Translations under genes and position numbers: made by a program
Source of the DNA: Rhynchopus euleeides
Taxonomy: Eukaryota; Euglenozoa; Diplonemea; Diplonemida; Diplonemidae
Reading direction: 5' to 3'
Assembly: GCA_963210315.1 (NCBI GenBank)
Contig: OY723302.1
Location: 992,001 to 1,056,000, forward strand
DNA: 64,000 bases
Notes under the pieces: generated by a model
Told to the model about the DNA's origin: nothing
Databases searched by the model: none
The model's input: the letters and a program-made list of their open reading frames with translations, nothing else
Shown here: positions 22,652-33,345 of the stretch, piece by piece
How the letters are laid out: each line of letters opens with the position of its first letter
How positions within the stretch are numbered: position 1 is the stretch's first letter

Positions 22652-23518
22652 ATGTGTCGCAGCATGGGACAGGTGCTCAGTTCCGGAAGGTCGTGCTTGC
22701 CTGTCACAGGACACACCTACAAGGGCTTGTTCCGCTACCTCTTTGTCTCCCTTGCAGACCTCATGCATTTCCGGTATGCAGACATCCCCTGGCGCTTCTG
22801 GGGATGCAAGGATGAGTCAGCCCGGATTCCCTTCTTGCGTGCTCGGATCTCAGGGCATATATTTCACTGGTTGATGGAGCATGCCGAAAAGGGATCAACG
22901 CGCAATGCCTACGTACACAGTCTCCATCATTGGTGGGCTCCAGAAGATGCAGTGCCTCTGCAGAACAACGACGAATTTGAAGAAGCAGAGAACGGACATC
23001 GCAAGAAAGATGCCGTTACAATCGCCAGCTCCGCAACTTACGAGAGAGATCTTGCGATGGCAGAAGAGAAGCGGCGCGCATCGGGCATGCCTTGGAAGGT
23101 TGCGCACCTGTCGCAGGACGGGATCCTCGGGTATAGAGAAGTCATCCTGTGTCCGTGTCTGCACACCCGACACGCTCATAGATTGGCTGTGTATGTTCTT
23201 TGCACACAGTTGACACAGCTGCAGAAGGGGTTTGTGCACTGCAACACACAGGACTTCGTTGAACCCATCAGCGCGCCCTACTTCCTGTTCCGGTTCCCCG
23301 AAGGACACCGCAAATTATCGCTCTGCTTGTGCAAAATGCCAATCCCGCTGGGGGCGACTTTCACACCATTCGTGTCATCCGAGGCGACTTTGAGCACGCT
23401 TGACCAACGCGCACAGCAGGAGGGGGATGACAGTTCTGACGAAGAAGATGAGGCCTGCAGGATGGCTTGTCTTGCCCAAGGTGTAACACAACTACGACAG
23501 GCGATGGCCGCACTTTGA
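22652..23518 (+). CDS. unrecognised protein of the CACGGTGG element (up to 288 aa)
   Basis: A long frame on + with protein-like composition throughout. A strong splice acceptor (CTCCCTTGCAG) at about 22757 suggests the real exon starts there; the first 35 codons from ATG 22652 are less convincing. Seen: WRFWGCKDESARIPF, HIFHWLMEHAEKG, a CPCLHTRHAHRL cluster, and an acidic tail DDSSDEEDEACRMAC. No DDE or other transposase motif is identifiable by eye. It is the largest frame in the element, so transposase is possible, but there is no family match. Confidence 0.45.
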   Translation: MCRSMGQVLSSGRSCLPVTGHTYKGLFRYLFVSLADLMHFRYADIPWRFWGCKDESARIPFLRARISGHIFHWLMEHAEKGSTRNAYVHSLHHWWAPEDAVPLQNNDEFEEAENGHRKKDAVTIASSATYERDLAMAEEKRRASGMPWKVAHLSQDGILGYREVILCPCLHTRHAHRLAVYVLCTQLTQLQKGFVHCNTQDFVEPISAPYFLFRFPEGHRKLSLCLCKMPIPLGATFTPFVSSEATLSTLDQRAQQEGDDSSDEEDEACRMACLAQGVTQLRQAMAAL

Positions 23519-23859
23519 CACCTCAAATTCTAACCGCTCACCTCCGCAGGTGTAGCCGCTACCAGGAGGATAGGTAGGTAGTCCAGAGTCCGGGGAAACT
23601 GACAGAAGCAAAACAAGCCCCTCCCCATCCCTCTTCCACCATGATTTTACCCCCCACGCCAGTAGACTGTAACTATATCATGGGAAAAATGGATGAAAAT
23701 AGGTGAAAAGACTCCCGCTAGGGGGAGTCAGACTCCCCCTAGCGGGAGTATAGACTCCCGCTAGCGGGAGTCTGGACTCCCGCTAGCGGGAGTCTTTGAC
23801 ACCCGCTCAGACTCCCGCTCCCAGACTCCCGCTAGGGCCGCTGGAGTCCACCGTGTGGG

Positions 23860-25041
23860 AATTTTGTATGGGGCGTGGGTCAGCAGGCGAGATCCCACCA
23901 CCAGGAGTGCCTCCCCACTGCAAGGGATACCCTGCAGCAAGCATTGTGAGCGCGCCTTCAAGTATGATGCGAAGAGTTCAGACTTCGTGGACCACTTTGA
24001 CGGACCGCGCCATATCAAGAAGAAGAATAACGCAGCGTTGAAAGTGCAGAGCCAGGGAAACAGCTGGCGCTGTCGGAGTGCGATACCCTCAGTGGCAGGC
24101 TTGCAACTTCGGATCGCCCGGGGTGCGTTGTTCACCGGATCACCGGCTGGCATGGTGCATGATGCTGTCAAGAAGTGTGTCCCGAGGAGGGGCTGAACAT
24201 GGTTGCGGCCAATCAAGGCACGTGTGTCGTGGATGACCGTGCAGGCAGAGGTGGGTGTCGCTCACTGGCATCAGGGCTCTTCCGACAGAGCTTTCCCTTG
24301 ATCTCGGCGACAGCACCCCGGCTGAGAAGGACACCGCCTTCGCTGATTTATTCCCGAAGGCACGGGCGATCATCCCGGGCAATATGCAGCACCAGCTGGA
24401 TGGGTTCACGACCGCACTGGCGCTGAAGGATGTGCTGTGCCACATCTCTGACGCAGCTGAGAGGGAGAAGCAGGCGAGCAAGACGGCACCACCGGCCGTG
24501 CGATCCCGCTTCTCTCCGACACACACTACCTGCACCGCTTGAGTGGATCTGCACCTTGCACCACGTCCCCGGGCATTTATACAATCTTCCGGGCCCGCTG
24601 CAGGACAGCGGCCCTGCTACGTGTGCGTCGCTTCTGCGGTTGGCAGAGATGCCCACGAAATCGCTGGGCTCGAGTCCCACCTGCAGGCCGCCGTCCGCCT
24701 GACGGCACCCCTCGCATCGCTGCTCCAGAAGTACTGCGATGCGCAGCTGGGTGTGCCAACGGCGTGCCCCTGTCGACGCAGTGTACACCGACATTGAGAA
24801 AGTGTCTGAGGTGGGGAAGTACGACCCCCCAGTGCCCCTGGCAGGGGAGCTGGCCTGGGCTGGCGACCGCATGCGCAGAAGGTGGGACGGCACGGAATCA
24901 GGGAAGTCCTTCTGGTTTGCGGTCCGCCGTCTGTGCCCGAGCGCGTACGGCCGCATGAGTCGTAGGGGTGTCAGAACCCCGGTGCCACCTCCCCTCTGTT
25001 TCGGGGAGTTCACGAGCGGGGCCTGGGTGATCTACGACTAG
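23860..25041 (+). pseudogene. degenerate coding region of the 4.7-kb element
   Basis: Protein-like stretches occur in changing + frames. At 23915-24196, CSKHCERAFKYDAKSSDF followed by VDH and RHIKKK looks like a C2H2/BED-like zinc finger. At 24260-24480 there is FPKARAIIPGNMQHQLDGF. At 24640-24770 there is AGLESHLQAAVRLTAPLASL. At 24775-25041 there is VYTDIEKVSEVGKYDPP, ending GAWVIYD-stop. The frame moves 2 to 0 to 0 to 1, so the region needs introns or is broken by frameshifts. A zinc finger upstream of a long helical region is compatible with a transposase of the outer element, but this is inference. Confidence 0.4.
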
Positions 25042-25450
25042 GCCACCACGTTCCGAGGGTGTGCTGGATTTCTGGGACAACCCGGGGGCGAACCGGGCTG
25101 CTACACTCCTCTCTGCTCTCGGGTGTCTGCTGCTTGTCGAGCGACAGGCAGGGCGGAAGCCATTTTTCTTTGTACAGTCGACAGAGAATCGCAGTGCCCA
25201 ATGTCATGTGCAGGCAACAGGGAGTTGTCAAGTGTGTTTCCTCAGCTCGGTACGGTAAGCAGGAGGCGAATCTCCAAAGGAAAATAGGAGGGGGGAAAAA
25301 ACGGCCGTTTTTTCGCCAACAAAACATGAAAACGGCCGTTTTTATATTTCGGTAGCGGGAACTGAGGTAGTGAATTCTCAGAAAATCCACTCCCTCCATG
25401 ACGGCCGTTATGACACTATGGTATACGGTATGTAAATTCCGATTTACATA

Positions 25451-25779
25451 CCGTATACGTAAATATTTTGGAACGTAAATATTATGGAACGTAAATATTA
25501 TGGAACGTAAATATTTTGGAACGCTGGTGGGTTGGCGTTCCAGATTTTTTTCGTTCCATAATATTTACAGGGCTTTCTGCGACTCGGGGACTTGGACCAG
25601 GTGATCGGACGGCATACAGAGTCCCTGACGGGACCTACTCGTGCACTTTTCGCGCGATTCCTGACGCAAGCCGTCCTCACCACCGAGTCCCCAACTGGCC
25701 CTGTAAATATTATGGAACGTAAATATTATGGAACGGACCGGCCAAAAATGGGCCCGTTCCATAATATTTACGTATACGG
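25451..25779 (+). mobile_element. mariner-like MITE, copy 3 (329 bp)
   Basis: CCGTATACG to CGTATACGG, flanked by TA in the context TTTACA-TA and TA-TGTAAA. It is only 22 bp from the end of copy 2; the intervening sequence is the target palindrome. Core is nearly identical to copies 1, 2 and 4. Confidence 0.9.
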
Positions 25780-25781
25780 TA

Positions 25782-27584
25782 TGTAAAATCCGGCGATTTA
25801 TAGGGGGACCCTTTTCGAATTTTTTTTCCGGGGTGGGTCTATTTTGGACGTTTGAGGCCGATTTCGAAGGAATTTTTGAGTTTTGAGCCTATTTTGGGCC
25901 CTAAAACGCGTTAAAACCGGTCCCAAAATGGCTGATTTTTGGCCTTGGCCAAATCTCGCCCAAAATATTGACCCAAAATTTTCTGGGACGAAAATCGGGT
26001 CCTGGTGGTCTGGAACTGTCCATTTTCGAAGACAGTCGTGAGAAAATCTCGAGTTTCCGCCCCGAGTTCCCTCATGCGACCCCAAAAATCAAGCAAATGA
26101 GGGTTGCCTCCAAATCGGGGTTGTGGGGAGAAAATCGGCCAAATGAGGTTCGGGTCGTCTGTTGTGCGAAATTCAGACAAAACTCAAGTATTCAAACGCT
26201 ATACCTACCCCAACCGCAACCCCACCCCCTGCCTTCTGCCCCCCCCACCCCTGTGCAAGGTCATGTGCCCCGTCCCATCGCGTGTTGCCTTGATTGTTGC
26301 AGATTTTCAAATTGGGAAATTTCAGGTGACCCGATGATAGGGATGTACCCCGAGGGTCTACCTGCAGGGATCCACTTTTTGCTATGCCTGCATTGCTGCT
26401 GTTTGCGCTTCTCGCCTCCACACACCACCCTGGGGGGAGGGACAGAGGGCGGAGGGGGCTACACACTTACACAACCGATTCGGTCAAACAATGCCACGTC
26501 ATCCCCATTGGGGTCCTGGACCGCGGCGTCTCTCCCAGCGAATTGGTGTCGTCATCAGGCAGGCTAAGTAGTTGTCTACACAGGACATTGGTTTTAAGGG
26601 GGGTCTGAGTTCTGCGGAACTGGCTTCAAGGGACGCCCCCTCGTAATGACTGGGTGGATGGAGCCAAGTAATACCAGGTGGTCGGACACCGGAACTCTCG
26701 GCATTTATTAGTCGCGGGAACTGTGTCCGTGTGGTAGGTGACCCCTTCCGATTCCACTGATTCCACTCTTGAACATGTAGTGTTGAAAGATACTTGGTGT
26801 TCTGATGTTTTACAGGGTACTTGACAAAGGAAAGAGGGTGGTCAGTCTTGTGATCCACCCTGAATCCTTCCTGTGAGCAGCAGATCCACAACACCTTGAC
26901 TTCTTTCAGCGGCTGTATTGATATTGCCTGACACAGCAAACATGATTCAATTGGAGGAACAAGCCTCGTACACCAGCGGCCCAAAAGGTGGATTTCATGT
27001 ATGGTTTTAGGATTTCCCTTACTACTGATGGTGTAGAGACTACAAAGCCTGACCTGATGACGCCGCCATGAACCTGGGAGACACGCCGCGTGAGAAGGGA
27101 CCTCGGTGCGGGGTGGCGTGAAGATCCTGCCTGAGTGCCCTCGTCGGGACCCGCGGTAAACCGTGGCGTTCCCCCCGAGGCAAGTCCAGGACGAAGGTTG
27201 CAGATAACCGCTGCACCTCTTCGTCCGAAAGGAGCTCACAGGATAGGGGAACTGCCCACACCCCACTCACGACAGTGTATCCGAAAGGTGCACTGCGCGT
27301 GTGGTGGCGGTGTCGGGTCCAGACCCACCTCGTTCCCCCATGCCCGTCAGTTGTTGCCCCTCCAGGGGTGGCTGCTGTCTGGCATGGGGGGCGCCCTCCC
27401 TGCCTTGCAAGGGAAAATGTAGAACGGCATGCTGCCCGTTTCTTCATTTTTCACCTGCCTGGTGGGGGGGGAACCTCTCACGAGGCAAAAAAGAGGAACG
27501 GCATGCTGCCCGTTCGCTCATTTTTGCCTCGGGGGTACATATGCAACCTCCGGATTTACATATGTAAGCTCCGGATTTTACATA
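25782..27584. other. intergenic region, no gene recognised
   Basis: 25790-26190 is AT-rich with TTTTGAG/TTTTGG words. A minus frame at about 27150-27330 reads FGYTVVSGVWAVPLSCELLS and appears protein-like, but has no recognised domain and competing frames. A pair of AACGGCATGCTGCCCGTT-type words at 27422 and 27498 forms a short tandem duplication. Confidence 0.4.
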
Positions 27585-27929
27585 CCGTATACGTAAATAT
27601 TTTGGAACGTAAATATTATGGAACGTAAATATTATGGAACGTAAATATTTTGGAACGCTGGTGGGTTGGCGTTCCAGATTTTTTTCGTTCCATAATATTT
27701 ACAGGGCTTTCTGCGACTCGGGGACTTGGACCAGGTGATCGGACGGCATGCAGAGTCCCTGACGGGACCTACTCGTGCACTTTTCGCGCGATTCCTGACG
27801 CAAGCCGTCCTCACCACCGAGTCCCCAACTGGCCCTGTAAATATTTTGGAACGTAAATATTATGGAACGGACCGGCCAAAAATGGGCCCGTTCCATAATA
27901 TTTACGTTCCATAATATTTACGTATACGG
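27585..27929 (+). mobile_element. mariner-like MITE, copy 4 (345 bp)
   Basis: TA-flanked (27583-27584 and 27930-27931), inserted in TTTTACA-TA / TA-TGTAAA. The right end has the longer double GTAAATATTATGGAAC form seen in copy 1. Confidence 0.9.
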
Positions 27930-27949
27930 TATGTAAACTCCAAAATTTA

Positions 27950-29147
27950 CATATGGCTTCGTTCATAAACACCCCCCCCCCAGATTGGGCCTTTTAGCCA
28001 TTTTTGGCCAAAAATTGGGAATAATCGCATTCACCACCCTCGTCTGCCCCCCACCTGCACTTCGGGGGGTCCGGGGGGGCCACGGGGGACCCAGGAGTCC
28101 ATTTTGCTCTCTCATTGGCATGAGAAATGGGGAAAAATACCTTCTCGCGAGCCTGGTACCGGATCACAAAAGAGCTGCCGAAATCGGCGTAAGTCTTCGT
28201 TCGACGAAACAGATGAGGGATCAGCTTGCTCGCGGAGTGGTCGTAGTCAGTGTCTCGGTATGCTGGCACCGAGCATCATTCAGCAGATGACAGGACTTCG
28301 ACCTGGAGAGCAAACGCCACGTCGTCCACGGGTTCCGGGATGACGGATAGTCAGAAGAGTGTAACATGCCCGTAGGTACAGGGTGTTCTCGAGGCAAGGG
28401 TGAGCCCCGGCGGTCGACCCACTACGACTCACAGAGGACAACATCGATACGAACCAGTGTTCGACGGTGTGCTGATTCGGATGCACAGATGAGGGTCCCG
28501 CAAATCAGGCATCTACCTGCGCTCATTGCATCTTTGGAAGGACACTGTCTGGTATAACCAGACGGTGGCGGACGAGTGTGGTGAAAGACGGGTATCATCT
28601 GCACAGCTCGACGACCAATTACATGTGTCACACAAGGCCATTCGACTGGTGGCTACTACACTCGGGAGGGCAGCCCCCAGACGGAGTGAAAACATCTGCC
28701 GCAGCCAGTAGGACCACCACACGTCGGGGAGGAACTGCAGGATTTGCTCCACTCTGATGGTTCATTCTGACTTTTGTTAGGGGTCTGACACTCTGGCGCA
28801 ACTCTGGCAACTGTATCGACGTCAATGGAGGCGCAACGAACGAAGCCCCTATCAAAGGAGTCCCTGGTTCCCTCGTGGATGACATGTGCTCTGGTCCGGG
28901 TAAATACCAGAAGGCAGGAGAGTCGCAGAGACGGCCTAATGGAGCGTGGAAAAATGATACATTCCCCTCATGATTATGGGTCTTTTGCACAAAAATGGCC
29001 GAAAAAAGGCCTCCCAAGTGCCCCCGAACCTGTTTTCCCACCTCGAGGGTGGTTGCGAGGGTGGTGAATGCGATTTTCCCCAATTTTCGCCCAAAAATGG
29101 CTAAAAGGCCCAATCTGGGGGGGGGTGTTTATGAACGAACCCATATG
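27950..29147. mobile_element. 1.2-kb element with 92-bp terminal inverted repeats
   Basis: The left arm 27950-28042 (CATATGGCTTCGTTCATAAA, poly-C, AGATTGGGCCTTTTAGCC, TCGCATTCACCACCCTCG) is repeated inverted at 29056-29147. The interior holds protein-like minus-strand sequence (see 28050-28350). It starts 20 bp from MITE copy 4. Confidence 0.75.
28050..28350 (-). pseudogene. protein-like fragment inside the 1.2-kb TIR element
   Basis: The minus frame reads PEPVDDVAFALQVEVL, an in-frame TGA, then YRDTDYDHSASKLIPHLFRR and TYADFGSSFVIRYQAREK. Composition and lack of low complexity suggest former coding sequence. The in-frame stop and the absence of matching frames upstream suggest a pseudogene or captured fragment. 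No family is recognised. Confidence 0.35.
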
Positions 29148-29293
29148 GGGGCCTTCGCTCTGTGTCAAACTGTGTCAAATTGTGTCAGTGTGTCACACAG
29201 GCGGTTTTTTTCACCTTAGGCGAAATCGGCAAAAACGCCGCCAGGCCTTCGCTCTGTGTCACTGTGTGTCACTGACACAGAGCGAAGGTCCCG
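29147..29293. mobile_element. 147-bp MITE-like element, GGGGGCCTTCGCTCTG ends
   Basis: Starts GGGGGCCTTCGCTCTGTGTC and ends with its near-complement GACACAGAGCGAAGGTCCC. It is the same family as 11568 and 14619 (GGGGG-YC-TTCGCT ends). Internal GTGTCA words foreshadow the GTGTCATG unit of array D immediately downstream. Confidence 0.5.
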
Positions 29294-29429
29294 TGACACA
29301 GGGGTGTTGGGGACAATGCAAAATTTGCGAAAAATCTCGAAAAAAAATTTCTGGCAGAGGTCAAAAAATTGGGTGCCACACAAAACTGGCTCCAAAGTGA
29401 CATACTCCCACGTGGTCCTTACACACTGT

Positions 29430-31612
29430 GTCATGCCCCCCCAGGCTTCTAACACAGTGTGTCATGCCCCCCCAGGCTTCTAGCACACTGTGTCATGCCC
29501 CCCCAGGCTTCCAGCACACTGTGTCATGCCCCCCCAGGCTTCTAACACAGTGTGTCATGCCCCCCCAGGCTTCTAACACAGTGTGTCATGCCCCCCCAGG
29601 CTTCCAGCACACTGTGTCATGCCCCCCCAGGCTTGTAACACTGTGTGGCATGCCCCCCCAGGCTTCTAACACACTGTGTCATGCCCCCCCAGGCTTCTAA
29701 CACAGTGTGTCATGCCCCCCCAGGCTTCTAACACACTGTGTCATGCCCCCCCAGGCTTCTAGCACACTGTGTCATGCCCCCCCAGGCTTCCAGCACACTG
29801 TGTCATGCCCCCCCAGGCTTCCAGCACACTGTGTCATGCCCCCCCAGGCTTGTAACACTGTGTGGCATGCCCCCCCAGGCTTCTAACACACTGTGTCATG
29901 CCCCCCCAGGCTTCTAACACAGTGTGTCATGCCCCCCCAGGCTTCTAACACACTGTGTCATGCCCCCCCAGGCTTCCAGCACACTGTGTCATGCCCCCCC
30001 AGGCTTCCAGCACACTGTGTCATGCCCCCCCAGGCTTGTAACACTGTGTGGCATGCCCCCCCAGGCTTCTAACACACTGTGTCATGCCCCCCCAGGCTTC
30101 TAGCACACTGTGTCATGCCCCCCCAGGCTTCCAGCACACTGTGTCATGCCCCCCCAGGCTTCTAACACACTGTGTCATGCCCCCCCAGGCTTCAAACACA
30201 GTGTGTCATGCCCCCCCAGGCTTCTAACACTGTGTGTCATGCCCCCCCAGGCTTCTAACACAGTGTGTCATGCCCCCCCAGGCTTCTAACACACTGTGTC
30301 ATGCCCCCCCAGGCTTCAAACACAGTGTGTCATGCCCCCCCAGGCTTCTAACACTGTGTGTCATGCCCCCCCAGGCTTCTAACACACTGTGTCATGCCCC
30401 CCCAGGCTTCTAGCACACTGTGTCATGCCCCCCCAGGCTTCTAACACAGTGTGTCATGCCCCCCCAGGCTTCAAACACACTGTGTCACGCCCCCCCAGGC
30501 TTCAAACACAGTGTGTCATGCCCCCCCAGGCTTCTAACACTGTGTGTCATGCCCCCCCAGGCTTCTAACACACTGTGTCATGCCCCCCCAGGCTTCTAAC
30601 ACTGTGTGTCATGCCCCCCCAGGCTTCTAACACACTGTGTCATGCCCCCCCAGGCTTCTAGCACACTGTGTCATGCCCCCCCAGGCTTCTAACACAGTGT
30701 GTCATGCCCCCCCAGGCTTCAAACACACTGTGTCACGCCCCCCCAGGCTTCAAACACAGTGTGTCATGCCCCCCCAGGCTTCTAACACTGTGTGTCATGC
30801 CCCCCCAGGCTTCTAACACACTGTGTCATGCCCCCCCAGGCTTCTAGCACACTGTGTCATGCCCCCCCAGGCTTCTAACACAGTGTGTCATGCCCCCCCA
30901 GGCTTCAAACACAGTGTGTCATGCCCCCCCAGGCTTCAAACACAGTGTGTCATGCCCCCCCAGGCTTCTAACACAGTGTGTCATGCCCCCCCAGGCTTCC
31001 AGCACACTGTGTCATGCCCCCCCAGGCTTCTAACACAGTGTGTCATGCCCCCCCAGGCTTCTAACACTGTGTGTCATGCCCCCCCAGGCTTCTAACACAC
31101 TGTGTCATGCCCCCCCAGGCTTCTAACACTGTGTGTCATGCCCCCCCAGGCTTCTAACACACTGTGTCATGCCCCCCCAGGCTTCAAACACAGTGTGTCA
31201 TGCCCCCCCAGGCTTCAAACACAGTGTGTCATGCCCCCCCAGGCTTCTAACACTGTGTGTCATGCCCCCCCAGGCTTCCAGCACACTGTGTCATGCCCCC
31301 CCAGGCTTCTAACACAGTGTGTCATGCCCCCCCAGGCTTCTAACACTGTGTGTCATGCCCCCCCAGGCTTCTAACACACTGTGTCATGCCCCCCCAGGCT
31401 TCAAACACAGTGTGTCATGCCCCCCCAGGCTTCTAACACACTGTGTCATGCCCCCCCAGGCTTCTAGCACACTGTGTCATGCCCGCCCAGGCTTCTAGCA
31501 CACTGTGTCATGCCCCCCCAGGCTTCTAGCACACTGTGTCATGCCCCCCCAGGCTTCCAGCACACTGTGTCATGCCCCCCCAGGCTTCTAACACACTGTG
31601 TCATGCCCCCAG
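29430..31612. repeat. 31-bp minisatellite array D
   Basis: About 70 copies of a 31-bp unit: CACTGTGTCATG or CAGTGTGTCATG, then CCCCCCCAGGCTT, then CTAA, CTAG, CCAG, CAAA or GTAA. Variants recur in blocks, indicating higher-order duplication (for example 30360-30600 resembles 30550-30800). It has no sequence similarity to A-C despite the identical period. Open frames of 90 codons recur because 93 nt brings the three phases back into register. Confidence 0.97.
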
Positions 31613-32089
31613 GCCGCCTTCCTCCCCCACTCCATCGCAGTCACTTAGTGGCTTTTCGGCGATCGCAGTGCTCCGTCCCTCCCGCTGCAACCAAGTGAGG
31701 CTTCCGTCCCGTTGCCCGTCACCACCTCGAGGGAGGTATCCCGGGGTTTCGGCAGCGTCGTCCGGCCCGCCGTCGCCTCACGCCGCCGACCTCCGCCAGT
31801 TCCGCCACTCAGGAAGCACAGCTTTGACACCCGCGCCCTCGTCACACACATCTCTACCGTGCCCCTGCGCTGTGCTCCTCCGTCTCGTTCGCACCCCCTT
31901 TACCCTTCACGCCCGTGCAGCTTCTCGCCTCGAGATGCAGCAGACACCCGTGAGCAGAGAAGGGAGTGTAGCAGTCCCCCGGTTCGCCCCCGGGTACCAA
32001 AGTAAGCCCGTGCAGCCCTGTCACCAGCTTTCCGGCGTAGTCGTCGCCGGTGTCCGCTGAGGTTCCACAGGAACGGCCGGCAGACAACT

Positions 32090-32270
32090 TCGTGACAGGC
32101 AGCCGCCCTCGTTCCTGTGCCAGAAGTCAACAAACGCGTCGGTGATCAGCTCCCGCTCCGCGGCAGCCCTTTCGGTGACCTCGAAGGTGTGCACCAGTTC
32201 CGACTGCGCCTCGCGTTGCAGCTGCCCGCCCAACTTCTTCCCCTCCCGTCGCCCAGTCAGTGGTCGATCG
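32090..32270 (-). pseudogene. possible exon remnant, helical Glu-rich segment
   Basis: The minus frame gives about 50 residues of charged helix (GKKLGGQLQREAQSE onward) ending with NEGGCLSRSC. The upstream continuation (LAAREREAIDH) is in another frame, so either an intron or a frameshift separates them. No domain recognised. Confidence 0.3.
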
Positions 32271-32560
32271 CCTCCCTCTCGCGTGCCGCCAGCTTTGGGC
32301 CACACCCCGCTCGGCCCGCCTCGGCAGTTGTTGTCCCCAGTACGCGCGCCTCCCGGGTCGGGTTCGCGCCCACCCCCGCACGGGCGGCTCTCCGTGGGGG
32401 AGAGGCCCACCCTTTACCAGCCCCCTTGCGCATCGTTTTTTGAGCGCACGGGAACGCGCAGCACCCCCTGGCCATCGGCCAGTCGTCACCCCCCCGGCGC
32501 CCCACCGCCCCCCGCGTCCAGCGCAGGACAGCACATCCCCTGCTGACACTTTTGCGCGGG

Positions 32561-32636
32561 GGGCCGCGCGAAGCGCGGCCCCGCGACCCCACCCCCACCC
32601 CGCGCGAAGCGCGGGGTGGGGGTGGGGTCGCGGGGC
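32561..32636. repeat. two GCGAAGC-capped DNA hairpins
   Basis: 32561-32581 is GGGCCGCGC-GAA-GCGCGGCCC (9-bp stem). 32578-32636 has 28-bp arms around GAA at 32606-32608 (inner stem CCCCGCGC-GAA-GCGCGGGG). Both centre on GCGAAGC, a known exceptionally stable DNA mini-hairpin. The two stems overlap by four bases. Confidence 0.85.
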
Positions 32637-32878
32637 TGGGGGCATAGCTCTCAGTGGGCCCGTGGATGGTGTGGATGCATCCATGCATGCATCTACGGCA
32701 TCCAGGGATGCCCGAAAATGTCAAAAAATGGATTTTCGATTTGACACAGGAAAATCGCTGGAAACCCCAAAAATCGACCAAAAAACGTCGGAAAACCGAT
32801 TTTTGGGCCCATTTTTCACCCAGAAACACGTTTTTGGGCCTCTGTGAAAAATCGATTTTTTTGGGAATTTTCGCGATT

Positions 32879-32991
32879 TTTACACAAACAATCTTGCTTG
32901 TGACAGTAAACAATAGGCTGTTGGCAGCGTGCAGTGCAACATACATAATTCCATGAACAGATATATTGCATAGTGCGCACAAACAAAATGT
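32879..32991 (+). repeat. solo 113-bp terminal repeat of the YR retroelement
   Basis: Essentially identical to 43070-43182 and 47553-47665 (TTTACACAAACAATCTTGCT to GCGCACAAACAAAATGT). No YR-element ORF follows, so it is a solo terminal repeat or a non-autonomous copy. The copy here lacks the CCGA that follows ATGT in the two element-associated copies. Confidence 0.85.
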
Positions 32992-33177
32992 AACCAACTA
33001 CTCGCCCAGCCAAATTCGATTTTTGGCTGAAAATTGCAGGGAAATGCAACAAATCAACGAATTAAGCCGTTTTAACCCCTTTCGTGGACTTTTTGGTTTC
33101 AGAAGGGTTTTAGGGGTGTCCATACCGGCCCTTGGCACATTTCCTTGAAATTTCATCCTCTGCAGGCAAACCGGGTA

Positions 33178-33345
33178 TGGATGCCTGCATGCATGCATGC
33201 ATTCATCCATGCATGCATGGATGTGTGCATGCATGCATGCATCCATCCATCCATCCATCCAGCCATCCATCCATCCATGCAGGCATGCCTGCATGGATGC
33301 ATGCATGCACACATCCATGCATGCAGGCATACAGGCATTCATTCA
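33178..33345. repeat. CATC/ATGC tetranucleotide microsatellite
   Basis: An irregular array of CATGCATGCATC and CCATCCATCC words, about 170 bp, strongly palindromic because ATGCAT is self-complementary. Related words occur at 32665-32700 and 33395-33430 in the flanks of the same element. Confidence 0.85.

Larger units (their letters stand above)
20794..23855. mobile_element. 3.1-kb CACGGTGG-ended element nested in the 4.7-kb element
   Basis: The left end CACGGTGGACTCCAGCGG is the exact reverse complement of the right end at 23838-23855. Both ends continue through arrays of the palindrome ACTCCCGCTAGCGGGAGT and an AAGACTCCCGC / TTTTCACCTATTTTCA block, so each arm is about 190 bp. The dinucleotide TG directly flanks both termini in direct orientation, a probable 2-bp target duplication. 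A second left end occurs inside at 21597. The CAC start and dense subterminal repeats recall CACTA elements, and CAC also starts Transib termini; neither is proven. Confidence 0.75.
20689..25420. mobile_element. 4.7-kb DNA element with CATRGT...CGGCCGT ends
   Basis: The left end CATGGTTGCATAGCGGCCGT matches the reverse complement of the right end (CATAGTGTCATAACGGCCGT) at 16 of 20 positions. Further AACGGCCGTTTT palindromes occur at 20705-20790 and 25300-25345 as subterminal repeats. The insertion created a 6-bp GTATAC duplication. The element carries a nested CACGGTGG element (20794-23855) and degenerate coding sequence (23860-25041). Superfamily not assigned. Confidence 0.65.
20362..25428 (+). 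mobile_element. mariner-like MITE, copy 2, split by a 4.7-kb insertion
   Basis: The MITE body is 20362-20688, then resumes at 25421-25428 (GTATACGG). The hexamer GTATAC is duplicated on both sides of the insert (20683-20688 and 25421-25426). TA flanks the outer ends (20360-20361 and 25429-25430). This shows the 4.7-kb element inserted into the right terminus of an existing MITE. Confidence 0.8.
31613..32640. other. GC-rich region with coding remnants and stem-loops
   Basis: On the minus strand near 32100-32260 there is a helical, protein-like stretch (QREAQSELVHTFEVTERAAA, then ITDAFVDFWHRNEGG). Neighbouring segments shift frame. 32450-32640 is poly-C and hairpin-rich. No complete gene. Confidence 0.4.

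Noticed and set aside
26499..27447. Minus frames of 135 and 255 codons
   Set aside because: Only a short stretch (FGYTVVSGVWAVPLSCELLS) is protein-like; no domain, start or splice support.
29430..31612. Regularly spaced repeats as a possible CRISPR array
   Set aside because: Units are contiguous 31-mers with no unique spacers, in a eukaryotic context; it is a minisatellite.
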